Shown here: one piece after another, positions 33,008-39,830 of the stretch | Layout: each line of letters starts with the position of its first letter | Numbering within the stretch: the first letter of the stretch is position 1 | Assembly: GCA_045126475.1 (NCBI GenBank) | Contig: JBGVOL010000114.1 | Location: 1-39,830 of the forward strand | Reading direction: 5' to 3' | Length of the DNA: 39,830 nt | Source: SVEL01 sp045126475 | Lineage (GTDB): Bacteria > Bacillota > Clostridia > Lachnospirales > Lachnospiraceae | Translations under genes and position numbers: made by a program | The notes under the pieces: model-generated | Databases searched by the model: none | Told to the model about the DNA's origin: nothing | What the model saw: the letters and a program-made list of their open reading frames with translations, nothing else

Positions 33008-33283
33008 TTTCCGGATTAACGTATATGGAACTTCAGGAAAAAAATATCCGAATTTTTATTCATTGCGAAGAATATTAGATTTTCTTAGTGTTTTGCTATA
33101 TATTTAGCAATTTGCCGACAGGACGTCGGCAAAAGCGAGCTCTGAGGCAGGACGCCGAATAGCGAGCGGTTGCGTGCTAATAAATAGTGTAGTTGCAAAA
33201 CACATAGAAAATCTTATATTAGTAGCATAGAATAAAAATTCGGATATTTTTTCCCTGAAGTTTCTTCATAGGTTAAACGGAAA
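33008..33283 (-). repeat. Element E2: second copy, opposite orientation
   Basis: 276 bp, same design as E1 on the other strand. TTTCCG (33008-33013) pairs with CGGAAA (33278-33283). The middle stem pairs 33029-33061 with 33230-33262 (AACTTCAGG...ATATCCGAATTTTTATTC and its complement), and the inner stem pairs 33071-33096 with 33195-33220. The core (33112-33177, read on minus) is identical to E1's core at 58 of 66 positions. The hairpin reads TTGCCGAC-GTCCT-GTCGGCAA, two C-G pairs replaced by T-A pairs. Stem sequences differ from E1 while pairing is kept. It ends about 30 bp before the dapA -10 box. Confidence 0.8.
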
Positions 33284-33348
33284 GCAGTTTGTGGCATTTG
33301 GTCGTGAGTTGCATATAATATAAGTAAGTGTATTTAGGGGGAGCAGCG

Positions 33349-34242
33349 GTGCGTGATATCATATTTGAAGGTGCGGCAACTGCTTTAATTACGCCGTTTA
33401 GTTATGACTCGTATATTGACTATAAGGCCGTCGAAAAGCTGATAGAGTATCAGTTGCGGGAAAACATTCAGGCAATCGTTGTTGCGGGAACTACAGGAGA
33501 GTCCGCAACACTTAACGACGAGGAACATTATGAACTGGTAAAGTTTACGGTGGATGCGGTGGCAGGAAGGGTGCCTGTAATAGCAGGAGCGGGAAGTAAC
33601 TGTACAGAGCATGCGAGGAGGCTTTGCAGAAACAGTAAAAGAGCAGGTGCAGATGCACTTCTGGTTGTTACACCTTATTACAATAAGTCAAATCTTAAGG
33701 GACTTGTACATCATTACAGAACGTGCAGTGAGGCAGCAGAAGGAGAACTTCCGATAATAGTGTACAATGTGCCGTCGAGAACCGGTTTAAATATAAAACC
33801 TGAGTACTATGAAAGTATACTTGAGATAGAGACTGTAGCGGCAATAAAGGAAGCATCAGGTAATATGTCTCAGGTTACACGTATTATGGCAGATTACGGA
33901 AATGAGATATCAGTTTATTCGGGAAATGATGATTTGATTCTGCCGGTGTTGTCGGTGGGAGGAAAAGGCGTTATATCAGTTGTGTCCAATCTGATACCCG
34001 GTGAAATTCAGCAGATTTGTAAAGATTTTATGGCAAGGAAACAGGAGCGTAGCAGAAATATGATGCTTCATTACATGAAACTTGTTGATGCGATGTTTAT
34101 GGATGTAAATCCTGTGCCTATTAAAGAAGCAATGGGATTGTATGGATTTGGAAGCGGCAGTGTAAGGGCACCACTTTTCTGCCTTGACGAAGAAAAAAAG
34201 ACAGTACTTACTAATCTGTTGAAAAAGTATCATATTTTATAA
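33349..34242 (+). CDS. dapA: 4-hydroxy-tetrahydrodipicolinate synthase
   Basis: 297 aa from a GTG at 33349, five to six bases after AGGGGGAG; the longer frame from a TTG at 33328 has no ribosome site. It condenses pyruvate with aspartate semialdehyde in the diaminopimelate/lysine route. Motifs: GAATALITPFSYD, VVAGTTGESATLNDEEHYEL, VIAGAGSNCTEHARRL, VVTPYYNKSNLKGLVHHYR, IIVYNVPSRTGLNI (Tyr 139) and AAIKEASGN with the Schiff-base Lys 167; the 28-residue spacing of these two matches the family. Together with aspartate kinase at 22.8 kb the window holds two steps of this route. A TATAAT lies at 33314-33319. Confidence 0.96.
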   Translation: MRDIIFEGAATALITPFSYDSYIDYKAVEKLIEYQLRENIQAIVVAGTTGESATLNDEEHYELVKFTVDAVAGRVPVIAGAGSNCTEHARRLCRNSKRAGADALLVVTPYYNKSNLKGLVHHYRTCSEAAEGELPIIVYNVPSRTGLNIKPEYYESILEIETVAAIKEASGNMSQVTRIMADYGNEISVYSGNDDLILPVLSVGGKGVISVVSNLIPGEIQQICKDFMARKQERSRNMMLHYMKLVDAMFMDVNPVPIKEAMGLYGFGSGSVRAPLFCLDEEKKTVLTNLLKKYHIL

Positions 34243-34383
34243 AAAATATATTGAAAAATGAGCAAAATTAATTCATAATATAACAATATAAGAGTCAAAA
34301 GTCAGAAATTGTTCCTGCTTGGAGGAAAAGAGTTTTGAATTATTGACACGCACATTATAACAATAAGAGGAAAAGGTGAAAAA

Positions 34384-35130
34384 ATGTATAAGAACTATGT
34401 ATTTGACTTGTATGGTACACTTGTAGACATCAGAACAAATGAAGATAAAGCATATCTTTGGAAGAAGATGTCTGAGTTTTATGGATTTTATGAGGCACAC
34501 TATACTCCGGCAGAAATGCGTAAAGCATATCAGCAGTATGTAAAAGAAGAGATTGAACTTACGTTTAAGAAAATGAAGGGTAAGAAGGGAATAAAAACTA
34601 TAGAAGATATTGATATACGTCTGGAGAATGTTTTCTTAAGGCTTTTTACGGAAAAAGGCGTAAAGGCAGATATGGCACTTGCTACACATGCAGGTCAGAT
34701 GTTCAGAGTTGTATCAATGAAATTTGAAAAGGTATATGACGGTGTCTTTGAGCTTTTTGACAAGTTAAAGAAAAAAGGAAAAAAGATATATCTTTTGTCT
34801 AATGCACAGTATATATTTACAGGTTATGAGCTTAATGCACTGGGACTTACACCATATTTTGACGGAATAGTTATCTCATCAAATGAGTATTGTAAGAAGC
34901 CTTCTGCAGAGTTTTATAACACTGTTCTTAACAGATATAAGCTTAAAAAGGAAGAGACGGTAATGATTGGAAACGATCAGGTGGCAGATATTCAGGGAGC
35001 TAAGAATGCAGGACTTGCGGCTGTCTATGTTCATACGGAAATATCACCGGATTATGTGGAAAGTGAATGTCCGGCTGATTATAAGTTCCTTGACGGAGAT
35101 ATTAAAAAGGTTGCTAAACTGATAAAATAG
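34384..35130 (+). CDS. HAD-superfamily hydrolase
   Basis: 248 aa. Motif I is YVFDLYGTLVDI: the nucleophile Asp is present, but the usual second Asp of D-x-D is Tyr, as in haloacid-dehalogenase-like members. A helical cap follows (YTPAEMRKAYQQYVKEEIEL and around), then motif II in KIYLLSNAQYIF, the motif III Lys in YCKKPSAEFYNTVL, and motif IV MIGNDQVADIQGAKNAGLAA. It is soluble. Without the second Asp, typical phosphatase action is less certain, so the substrate is open. AAGAGGAAAAG precedes the ATG. It is followed directly by the valS T-box promoter. Confidence 0.9.
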   Translation: MYKNYVFDLYGTLVDIRTNEDKAYLWKKMSEFYGFYEAHYTPAEMRKAYQQYVKEEIELTFKKMKGKKGIKTIEDIDIRLENVFLRLFTEKGVKADMALATHAGQMFRVVSMKFEKVYDGVFELFDKLKKKGKKIYLLSNAQYIFTGYELNALGLTPYFDGIVISSNEYCKKPSAEFYNTVLNRYKLKKEETVMIGNDQVADIQGAKNAGLAAVYVHTEISPDYVESECPADYKFLDGDIKKVAKLIK

Positions 35131-35134
35131 GTGG

Positions 35135-35163
35135 TTGACAAACGGCTTCCATTTATTTATTAT
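35135..35163 (+). promoter_or_regulatory. Promoter of valS T-box transcript
   Basis: Perfect TTGACA (35135-35140), 17-bp spacer, TATTAT (35158-35163), four bases after the HAD stop codon. Confidence 0.85.
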
Positions 35164-35169
35164 CTTAAG

Positions 35170-35435
35170 CATAAGAAAATATTGTAAATGTAGTGATGAA
35201 GAGGAGTAGAAATCCGGTCCTGAAAGAGAGAGCGGCTCACCGGCTGAAAGGCTGCTTAAGGTAACAGATTTTGAAGGTAGCTTCTGAACAGTGTATCCCA
35301 ACGTACAGTTTTGTATCAGTAGGATATGACGGAGTCGTCCACGTTATAGGATAAGATGAGAACAAATAAAGGTGGTACCGCGTACCTTATGCGCCCTTTG
35401 TACATGATATTCATGTACAGAGGGCGTTTTTTTGA
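35170..35435 (+). promoter_or_regulatory. T-box leader of valS
   Basis: Stem I elements GAAATCCGG, AGAGAGAGCGG and GGCTGAAAGGCTGC are readable at 35205-35256. The specifier region TTTTGAAGGTAGCTTC gives GUA (valine) at 35277-35279, the most likely reading. The T-box bulge AAAGGTGGTACCGCG is at 35368-35382, and the terminator follows at 35392-35433. Uncharged tRNA(Val) would allow read-through into valS. There is no protein gene between 35131 and 35466. Confidence 0.93.
35392..35433 (+). terminator. valS T-box attenuator terminator
   Basis: 16-bp stem with one G-U pair (35392-35407 and 35411-35426; loop TAT) followed by seven T residues. Confidence 0.93.
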
Positions 35436-35466
35436 TGTAAATAGTGAGAGAAAAGGAGAATTTACC

Positions 35467-38130
35467 ATGAAGAAGGAATTGGAGAAGAATTACAATCCGG
35501 CCGATATTGAGACAAGATTGTATGATAAGTGGCTTGAGAAAAAGTATTTTCATGCTGAGGTAGACAGAAGCAAGAAACCGTTCACCATTGTTATGCCACC
35601 GCCAAATATTACAGGTCAGCTTCATATGGGCCATGCCCTTGACAATACAATGCAGGATATTATTATCAGATACAAGAGAATGCAGGGCTACAATGCGCTT
35701 TGGCAGCCGGGTACAGACCATGCAAGTATTGCCACAGAGGTAAAGGTTATTGAAAATCTTAAAAAGCAGGGAATTGACAAGGCTGATCTTGGAAGAGAAG
35801 GATTTCTTGAGAAGGCTTGGGAATGGAAGAAAGAGTATGGCGGAAGAATTGTAAAGCAGCTTAGAAAGCTTGGTTCATCAGCCGATTGGGACAGAGAGAG
35901 ATTTACAATGGATGAAGGCTGTTCAAAGGCAGTTGAGGAAGTATTTGTAAAGATGCACGAAAAAGGCATGATTTACAAGGGCTCAAGAATTGTAAACTGG
36001 TGTCCTGTATGTAAGACATCAATTTCTGATGCCGAGGTTGAGCATGAGGAGCAGGCAGGTCATTTCTGGCACATTAATTACCCTGTAGCTGATGAGAATG
36101 GAAATGCAGTACCGGGTAAATTCGTTGAGATAGCAACCACAAGACCGGAGACTCTTCTTGGAGACAGCGCCGTTGCAGTTCATCCGGATGATGAGAGATA
36201 TCAGGATATTATTGGAAAGAATGTTATCCTTCCTCTCGTTAATAAGGTGATTCCTGTTGTTGCAGACACATATGTTGACAAAGAATTCGGAACAGGTGTC
36301 GTTAAGATTACACCGGCACATGACCCTAACGATTTCGAGGTTGGTAAGAGACATAATCTTCCTGAGATAAATGTAATGAATGATGATGCAACAATCAATG
36401 AGAAGGGCGGAAAGTATGCCGGAATGGACCGCTACGAGGCAAGAAAGGCAATAGTTGCAGACCTTGATGCACTGGGACTTCTCGTAAAGGTTGAAGACCA
36501 CAGCCATAATGTAGGAATTCATGACAGATGCCACACAACTGTTGAACCAATGGTTAAGCAGCAGTGGTTTGTTAAGATGGATGAACTGATTAAGCCTGCT
36601 GTAGAGGCTATTAAGACAGGTGAGATTGAACTTATGCCAAAGAGCATGGATAAGACATATTTCAACTGGACAGACAATATACGCGACTGGTGTATTTCAA
36701 GACAGCTCTGGTGGGGACACAGAATTCCTGCATATTACTGTCCAAAGTGCGGTGAGATGGTTGTTGCAAGAACAAGTGATGCACCAAAGGTATGTCCAAA
36801 ATGCGGTCATGACCATATGGAGCAGGATCCGGACACTCTTGATACATGGTTCTCATCAGCATTATGGCCATTCTCAACACTGGGCTGGCCTGATAAGACA
36901 GAAGACCTTGATTATTTCTATCCTACAGATGTCCTTGTAACAGGATACGATATTATCTTCTTCTGGGTAATCCGTATGGTATTCTCAGGATATGAGCAGA
37001 TGGGCAAGAAACCGTTTGGAAAGGTATTGTTCCATGGACTTGTTCGTGATTCTTTAGGACGCAAGATGAGTAAATCACTTGGAAACGGTATAGACCCTCT
37101 TGAGGTTATTGACAAATACGGCGCCGATGCTTTGAGATTTACACTTATTACAGGTAATGCTCCGGGAAATGACATGCGTTTCTACTGGGAGAGAGTTGAG
37201 GCTTCAAGAAACTTTGCAAATAAGGTTTGGAACGCTTCAAGATTTATCATGATGAATATTCCTGATGAGGGAATTTCAGAGGTTCCTGTAGAAAGTCTTA
37301 CAGATGCCGATAAGTGGATTCTCTCTAAGTGTAACGAACTTATTAAAGATGTTACGGAGAATCTTGACAAATATGAGATGGGTATCGCGGCAGATAAGCT
37401 CAATTCATTTATATGGGAGGAGTTCTGTGACTGGTATATTGAGATGGTTAAGCCGAGACTTTACAGTGATGATAACACAACAAAGGCAGCAGCACTTTAT
37501 ACATTAAAGACAGTCCTTATTACATCACTTAAGCTTCTTCATCCGTATATGCCGTTTGTAACAGAGGAAATCTTCTGTACACTTCAGGATGAAGAGGAGT
37601 CAATTATGATTTCAAAATGGCCTGAGTACAGTGAGAAATTCAACTTCCCTAAGGAGGAGCAGGCTATAGAGACAATCAAAGAAGCCGTAAGAAATATTAG
37701 AAATGTCCGTGCAGGCATGAATGTTCCGCCAAGCAAGAAGGCAAAGGTATATGTTGTATCAGAGGATGAGTCTGTAAGAAACATCTTTGAGGACGGCAAG
37801 GTGTTCTTTGCAACATTAGGATATGCCAGCGAGGTGGTTATTCAGGCTGACAAGACAGGAATTGCCGATGATGCGGTTTCAGCAGTTATTCCTCAGGCAG
37901 TTATTTATATGCCGTTTGCAGAACTTGTAGATATTGACAAGGAGATAGAACGTCTGACAAAGGAAGAGGAGAAGCTTACAAAGGAACTTGCCCGTGTAAA
38001 CGGTATGCTTGCTAATCCAAACTTTGTTAATAAGGCACCGGAGGCAAAGCTTAACGAAGAGAAGGAAAAGAAGGCAAAATATGAGCAGATGATGGCTCAG
38101 GTTCAGGAAAGACTTGCACAGTTAAGATAG
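35467..38130 (+). CDS. valS: Valyl-tRNA synthetase
   Basis: 887 aa from the ATG at 35467; the frame runs upstream through the T-box but AAAGGAGAATTT before this ATG fixes the start. A class I synthetase charging tRNA(Val). HIGH motif as HMGH (residues 53-56) in PPPNITGQLHMGHALDNTMQ, editing (CP1) domain with ATTRPETLLGDSAVAVHPDD and a GTGVVKITPAHDPNDFEVG block, KMSKS (533-537), anticodon-binding domain, and a C-terminal coiled coil (DIDKEIERLTKEEEKLTKEL) that grips tRNA. A Cys4 zinc-like pair, YYCPKCGE and KVCPKCGHD, lies around 423-448. All active-site motifs are intact. Confidence 0.98.
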   Translation: MKKELEKNYNPADIETRLYDKWLEKKYFHAEVDRSKKPFTIVMPPPNITGQLHMGHALDNTMQDIIIRYKRMQGYNALWQPGTDHASIATEVKVIENLKKQGIDKADLGREGFLEKAWEWKKEYGGRIVKQLRKLGSSADWDRERFTMDEGCSKAVEEVFVKMHEKGMIYKGSRIVNWCPVCKTSISDAEVEHEEQAGHFWHINYPVADENGNAVPGKFVEIATTRPETLLGDSAVAVHPDDERYQDIIGKNVILPLVNKVIPVVADTYVDKEFGTGVVKITPAHDPNDFEVGKRHNLPEINVMNDDATINEKGGKYAGMDRYEARKAIVADLDALGLLVKVEDHSHNVGIHDRCHTTVEPMVKQQWFVKMDELIKPAVEAIKTGEIELMPKSMDKTYFNWTDNIRDWCISRQLWWGHRIPAYYCPKCGEMVVARTSDAPKVCPKCGHDHMEQDPDTLDTWFSSALWPFSTLGWPDKTEDLDYFYPTDVLVTGYDIIFFWVIRMVFSGYEQMGKKPFGKVLFHGLVRDSLGRKMSKSLGNGIDPLEVIDKYGADALRFTLITGNAPGNDMRFYWERVEASRNFANKVWNASRFIMMNIPDEGISEVPVESLTDADKWILSKCNELIKDVTENLDKYEMGIAADKLNSFIWEEFCDWYIEMVKPRLYSDDNTTKAAALYTLKTVLITSLKLLHPYMPFVTEEIFCTLQDEEESIMISKWPEYSEKFNFPKEEQAIETIKEAVRNIRNVRAGMNVPPSKKAKVYVVSEDESVRNIFEDGKVFFATLGYASEVVIQADKTGIADDAVSAVIPQAVIYMPFAELVDIDKEIERLTKEEEKLTKELARVNGMLANPNFVNKAPEAKLNEEKEKKAKYEQMMAQVQERLAQLR

Positions 38131-38143
38131 AATAAATTAAGAG

Positions 38144-38178
38144 TATCAGCAGTTTGCATATCAGGCAGACTGCTGATA
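38144..38178 (+). terminator. Stem-loop after valS
   Basis: 14-bp stem with one G-U pair (38144-38157 and 38165-38178), 7-base loop. Only a weak T-rich tail (TTACTTTAAT) follows, so termination may be partial. Confidence 0.7.
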
Positions 38179-38273
38179 TTACTTTAATAAGATAAAGTGG
38201 AAAACATGCAGGATATGTGGTATTATAGATTACATATTGAAGAGTGAAAAGTGAAGAACAGGGGGTGTTCTGC

Positions 38274-39647
38274 ATGTATGACGATATAGTAAAATACATA
38301 GCTGTTGTGGTCAGTGAAGACGAAATGAGTGCTGACCTGTTTTTGAGTGCCGTTGAAGACCCTACGATATATGATCTTGATACTATAGTTGAATATCTTA
38401 CGTGTGAAGAAAACATAGTTGCAGGTATTAAACCTTCAATTATTATGGAGATGATAAACAATCGTATCTATGGTAAGATGGTTACAATTGCAACGGGAAC
38501 AGCCAGTGTGGATGGCTGTGACGGGCATTTTGATTTTAAGTTTGAGACAAACCCCAGCAAAAAACCAAGACTTCTGCCTGACGGTTCGGTGGATTATCTT
38601 AACCTCAACCTTGTACAGAGCGTATGTGCAGGGGATTTGGTGGCTGAATATATTCCGAAGATAGACGGATGCGATGGCATGACAGTCAGGGGCATGGTGC
38701 TTCCGGCAGGGAAAAGCAGGGACCTTCCGCCGCTTAGAGGTAAAGGCTTCAGAATAGAAGACGGAAGATATTATTATGCGACGTGTGACGGTAAGGTTGA
38801 ACTGAATATGGGAAACCTGAACATAACACAGTTTCATACAATTCCGGGGGATGTTGATTTGTCAGTCGGAAATATTGATTTTAAGGGTGACCTTGAAATT
38901 ATGGGAAGCATAAAAGAAGGCTTCAGGGTGAAAGCCACAGGAAACATCACCGTAAACAAGCTGGTTGAGGCAGCATATGTTGAAGCGGGCAAGGATATTC
39001 TTGTAAGAGGCGGAATACTCGGAGGCGGAAAAGCGGTTTTGTCGGCAGGCGGAAACGTATATGCACTTTTTATCGAAAATGCAAAAATAAGTGCAAATAA
39101 CAGTGTTCAGGCAGATTCAATCGTAAACTGCAAGGTAACGGCATTTAATGACATAAATATTTTCGGAAAGACGTCAACTATTGTGGGCGGAAACCTGAAA
39201 GCAAACAGAACCATAAAGACAAAAAGAATCGGAAGTGATTCGGGAACCATGACCGAGCTTACCGTGGGAATTGAGCCGGACGCAGTTGCAACATATACAA
39301 GGATGTCAAAAGATCTTTCAGAACTTCAGGAAAAGCTGGCAAAGGTTGAGAAAACCATAGAACTTATGTCGGCAAGGCAGGAGAAGGATGAAAATCTTTT
39401 AATGCAGCTTATCAGGACAAAGATAGAATTATCGGCAGAAGTCTTCAAACAGAAATCCATTTATGTTGAGCTGCAGAAGCGTATAGAGATAGGAAAGTAT
39501 GCTGAAATAATTGCAGAAGAAATAGTATGTCCGGGAGTTATTATAAACATAGACGGTTATACATTAAATGTAAACGACGAATACCGCGAAATAATGTTCC
39601 TAAGAAAAGGAGAGAGAATCCTCACCAAAAAAATCCAAAAAGAATAG
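38274..39647 (+). CDS. FapA-type (DUF342) polymer-forming protein
   Basis: 457 aa from the ATG at 38274, seven bases after GGGGGTG. An N-terminal region of about 150 residues (AVVVSEDEMSADLFLSAVED, GTASVDGCDGHFDFKF) is followed by repeated short beta strands of a DUF342/FapA beta-helix (about 150-330; SVGNIDFKGDLEIMGSIKEG, TGNITVNKLVEAAYVEAGKD and GGILGGGKAVLSAGGNVYAL), with a Gly-rich turn at each step. A coiled coil (MSKDLSELQEKLAKVEKTIE) and a small C-terminal beta domain end the protein. The FapA family may build intracellular filaments or scaffolds in Firmicutes. No membrane segment or signal peptide is seen. The gene is likely monocistronic. Confidence 0.88.
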   Translation: MYDDIVKYIAVVVSEDEMSADLFLSAVEDPTIYDLDTIVEYLTCEENIVAGIKPSIIMEMINNRIYGKMVTIATGTASVDGCDGHFDFKFETNPSKKPRLLPDGSVDYLNLNLVQSVCAGDLVAEYIPKIDGCDGMTVRGMVLPAGKSRDLPPLRGKGFRIEDGRYYYATCDGKVELNMGNLNITQFHTIPGDVDLSVGNIDFKGDLEIMGSIKEGFRVKATGNITVNKLVEAAYVEAGKDILVRGGILGGGKAVLSAGGNVYALFIENAKISANNSVQADSIVNCKVTAFNDINIFGKTSTIVGGNLKANRTIKTKRIGSDSGTMTELTVGIEPDAVATYTRMSKDLSELQEKLAKVEKTIELMSARQEKDENLLMQLIRTKIELSAEVFKQKSIYVELQKRIEIGKYAEIIAEEIVCPGVIINIDGYTLNVNDEYREIMFLRKGERILTKKIQKE

Positions 39648-39742
39648 GTGCGTATACATAATTCGTATTATATGAAATTGTATAAAGCCTGTAGGTATCA
39701 TAATCTGTTTTTTACTTCATCTTAGGGATTTTGTGAATTTCC

Positions 39743-39829
39743 TTATGGCATAACCTTTGGATGCAGGTTTGTGTCTTTCATCAGGTCGACAATCCTTGGG
39801 GCAGGTTCGTCAGGGACAGACATACTCTC
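39743..39829 (-). CDS. Possible C-terminus of a gene continuing past the window
   Basis: Reading the minus strand, an open frame enters from the right edge and runs 28 codons to a TAA (39743-39745), encoding ESMSVPDEPAPRIVDLMKDT then NLHPKVMP. The other two minus frames close within 20 codons. It is too short to recognise. The 95 bases between it and the FapA gene hold no clear hairpin terminator. Confidence 0.3.
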   Translation of the reverse strand, partial: ESMSVPDEPAPRIVDLMKDTNLHPKVMP

Positions 39830-39830
39830 G

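Noticed and set aside
32877..33107. A 76-codon reading frame between antiporter and dapA
   Set aside because: It starts inside the arm of one repeat element, crosses the GC-rich spacer and ends in the other element; it has no ribosome site and no protein-like composition.
32660..33283. Repeats as a CRISPR array
   Set aside because: There are only two long copies in opposite orientation, with no short regular repeat-spacer pattern and no cas genes.
33314..33319. A full promoter call for dapA
   Set aside because: A perfect TATAAT is present, but no acceptable -35 lies 16-18 bases upstream, so only the -10 is mentioned with the gene.

Overview
The window reads as chromosome of a low-GC, Gram-positive Clostridia, most likely a Lachnospiraceae-type gut anaerobe. 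This rests on two T-box leaders (trp and valS), families typical of that group (DUF6465, DUF5662, DUF368, FapA/DUF342), AGGAGG-type ribosome binding sites, and TTGACA/TATAAT promoters with 16-17 bp spacing. No rRNA, tRNA, CRISPR array or transposase gene was found. The species call is an inference.

Layout. 0-1.9 kb: an edge with accessory flavour, holding a short helix-turn-helix gene overlapping a KilA-N gene, an ArsC/Spx-like gene, and an orphan BlaI-type repressor with two operator-like dyads. 2.0-4.8 kb: a K+ uptake operon (ktrB, ktrA, an unlisted 27-aa KdpF-like peptide, and a KdpD-like sensor that stops before its kinase). 4.8-8.7 kb: a chemoreceptor, a convergent DUF368 membrane protein and an HD-GYP protein. 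8.8-11.5 kb: an operon of an HPr-like protein without the phospho-histidine, a cytidylate-kinase-like protein, LrgA, LrgB and a FadR-type regulator, behind a promoter overlain by a double FadR-type operator. 11.7-15.3 kb: HD hydrolase, Na+/alanine symporter and a purine permease. 15.3-18.2 kb: a Trp T-box and trpDCF. 18.2-24.8 kb: truA, an rRNA m5C methyltransferase, a hybrid sensor kinase, aspartate kinase and DUF5662. 24.9-30.8 kb: a heterodimeric ABC exporter with an LtaS-like membrane sulfatase. 30.9-34.2 kb: a Lys/Ala-rich DUF6465 protein, a divergent cation/proton antiporter, a 689-bp gene-free region, and dapA. 34.4-39.8 kb: a HAD hydrolase, a Val T-box with valS, a FapA-type protein and perhaps the tail of a minus-strand gene.

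Most genes are ordinary housekeeping, transport or signalling genes. The strongest unexplained signal is non-coding. Between the antiporter and dapA lie two related elements of about 270 bp in opposite orientation (32660-32929 and 33008-33283). Each is one long imperfect inverted repeat around a shared 66-bp GC-rich core (58 of 66 positions identical). The flanking stems differ in sequence between the copies but stay paired within each copy, and the core hairpin has two compensatory C-G to T-A changes. That is the pattern expected of a structured RNA or DNA-hairpin element family; I do not recognise it as a named one.

Functional links that the sequence supports are K+ uptake with a possible KdpE-type operator, LrgAB transport probably controlled by its own operon's regulator, and tRNA-charging control of Trp synthesis and of ValRS. 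Aspartate kinase and dapA are two steps of the lysine/diaminopimelate route but are about 10 kb apart.
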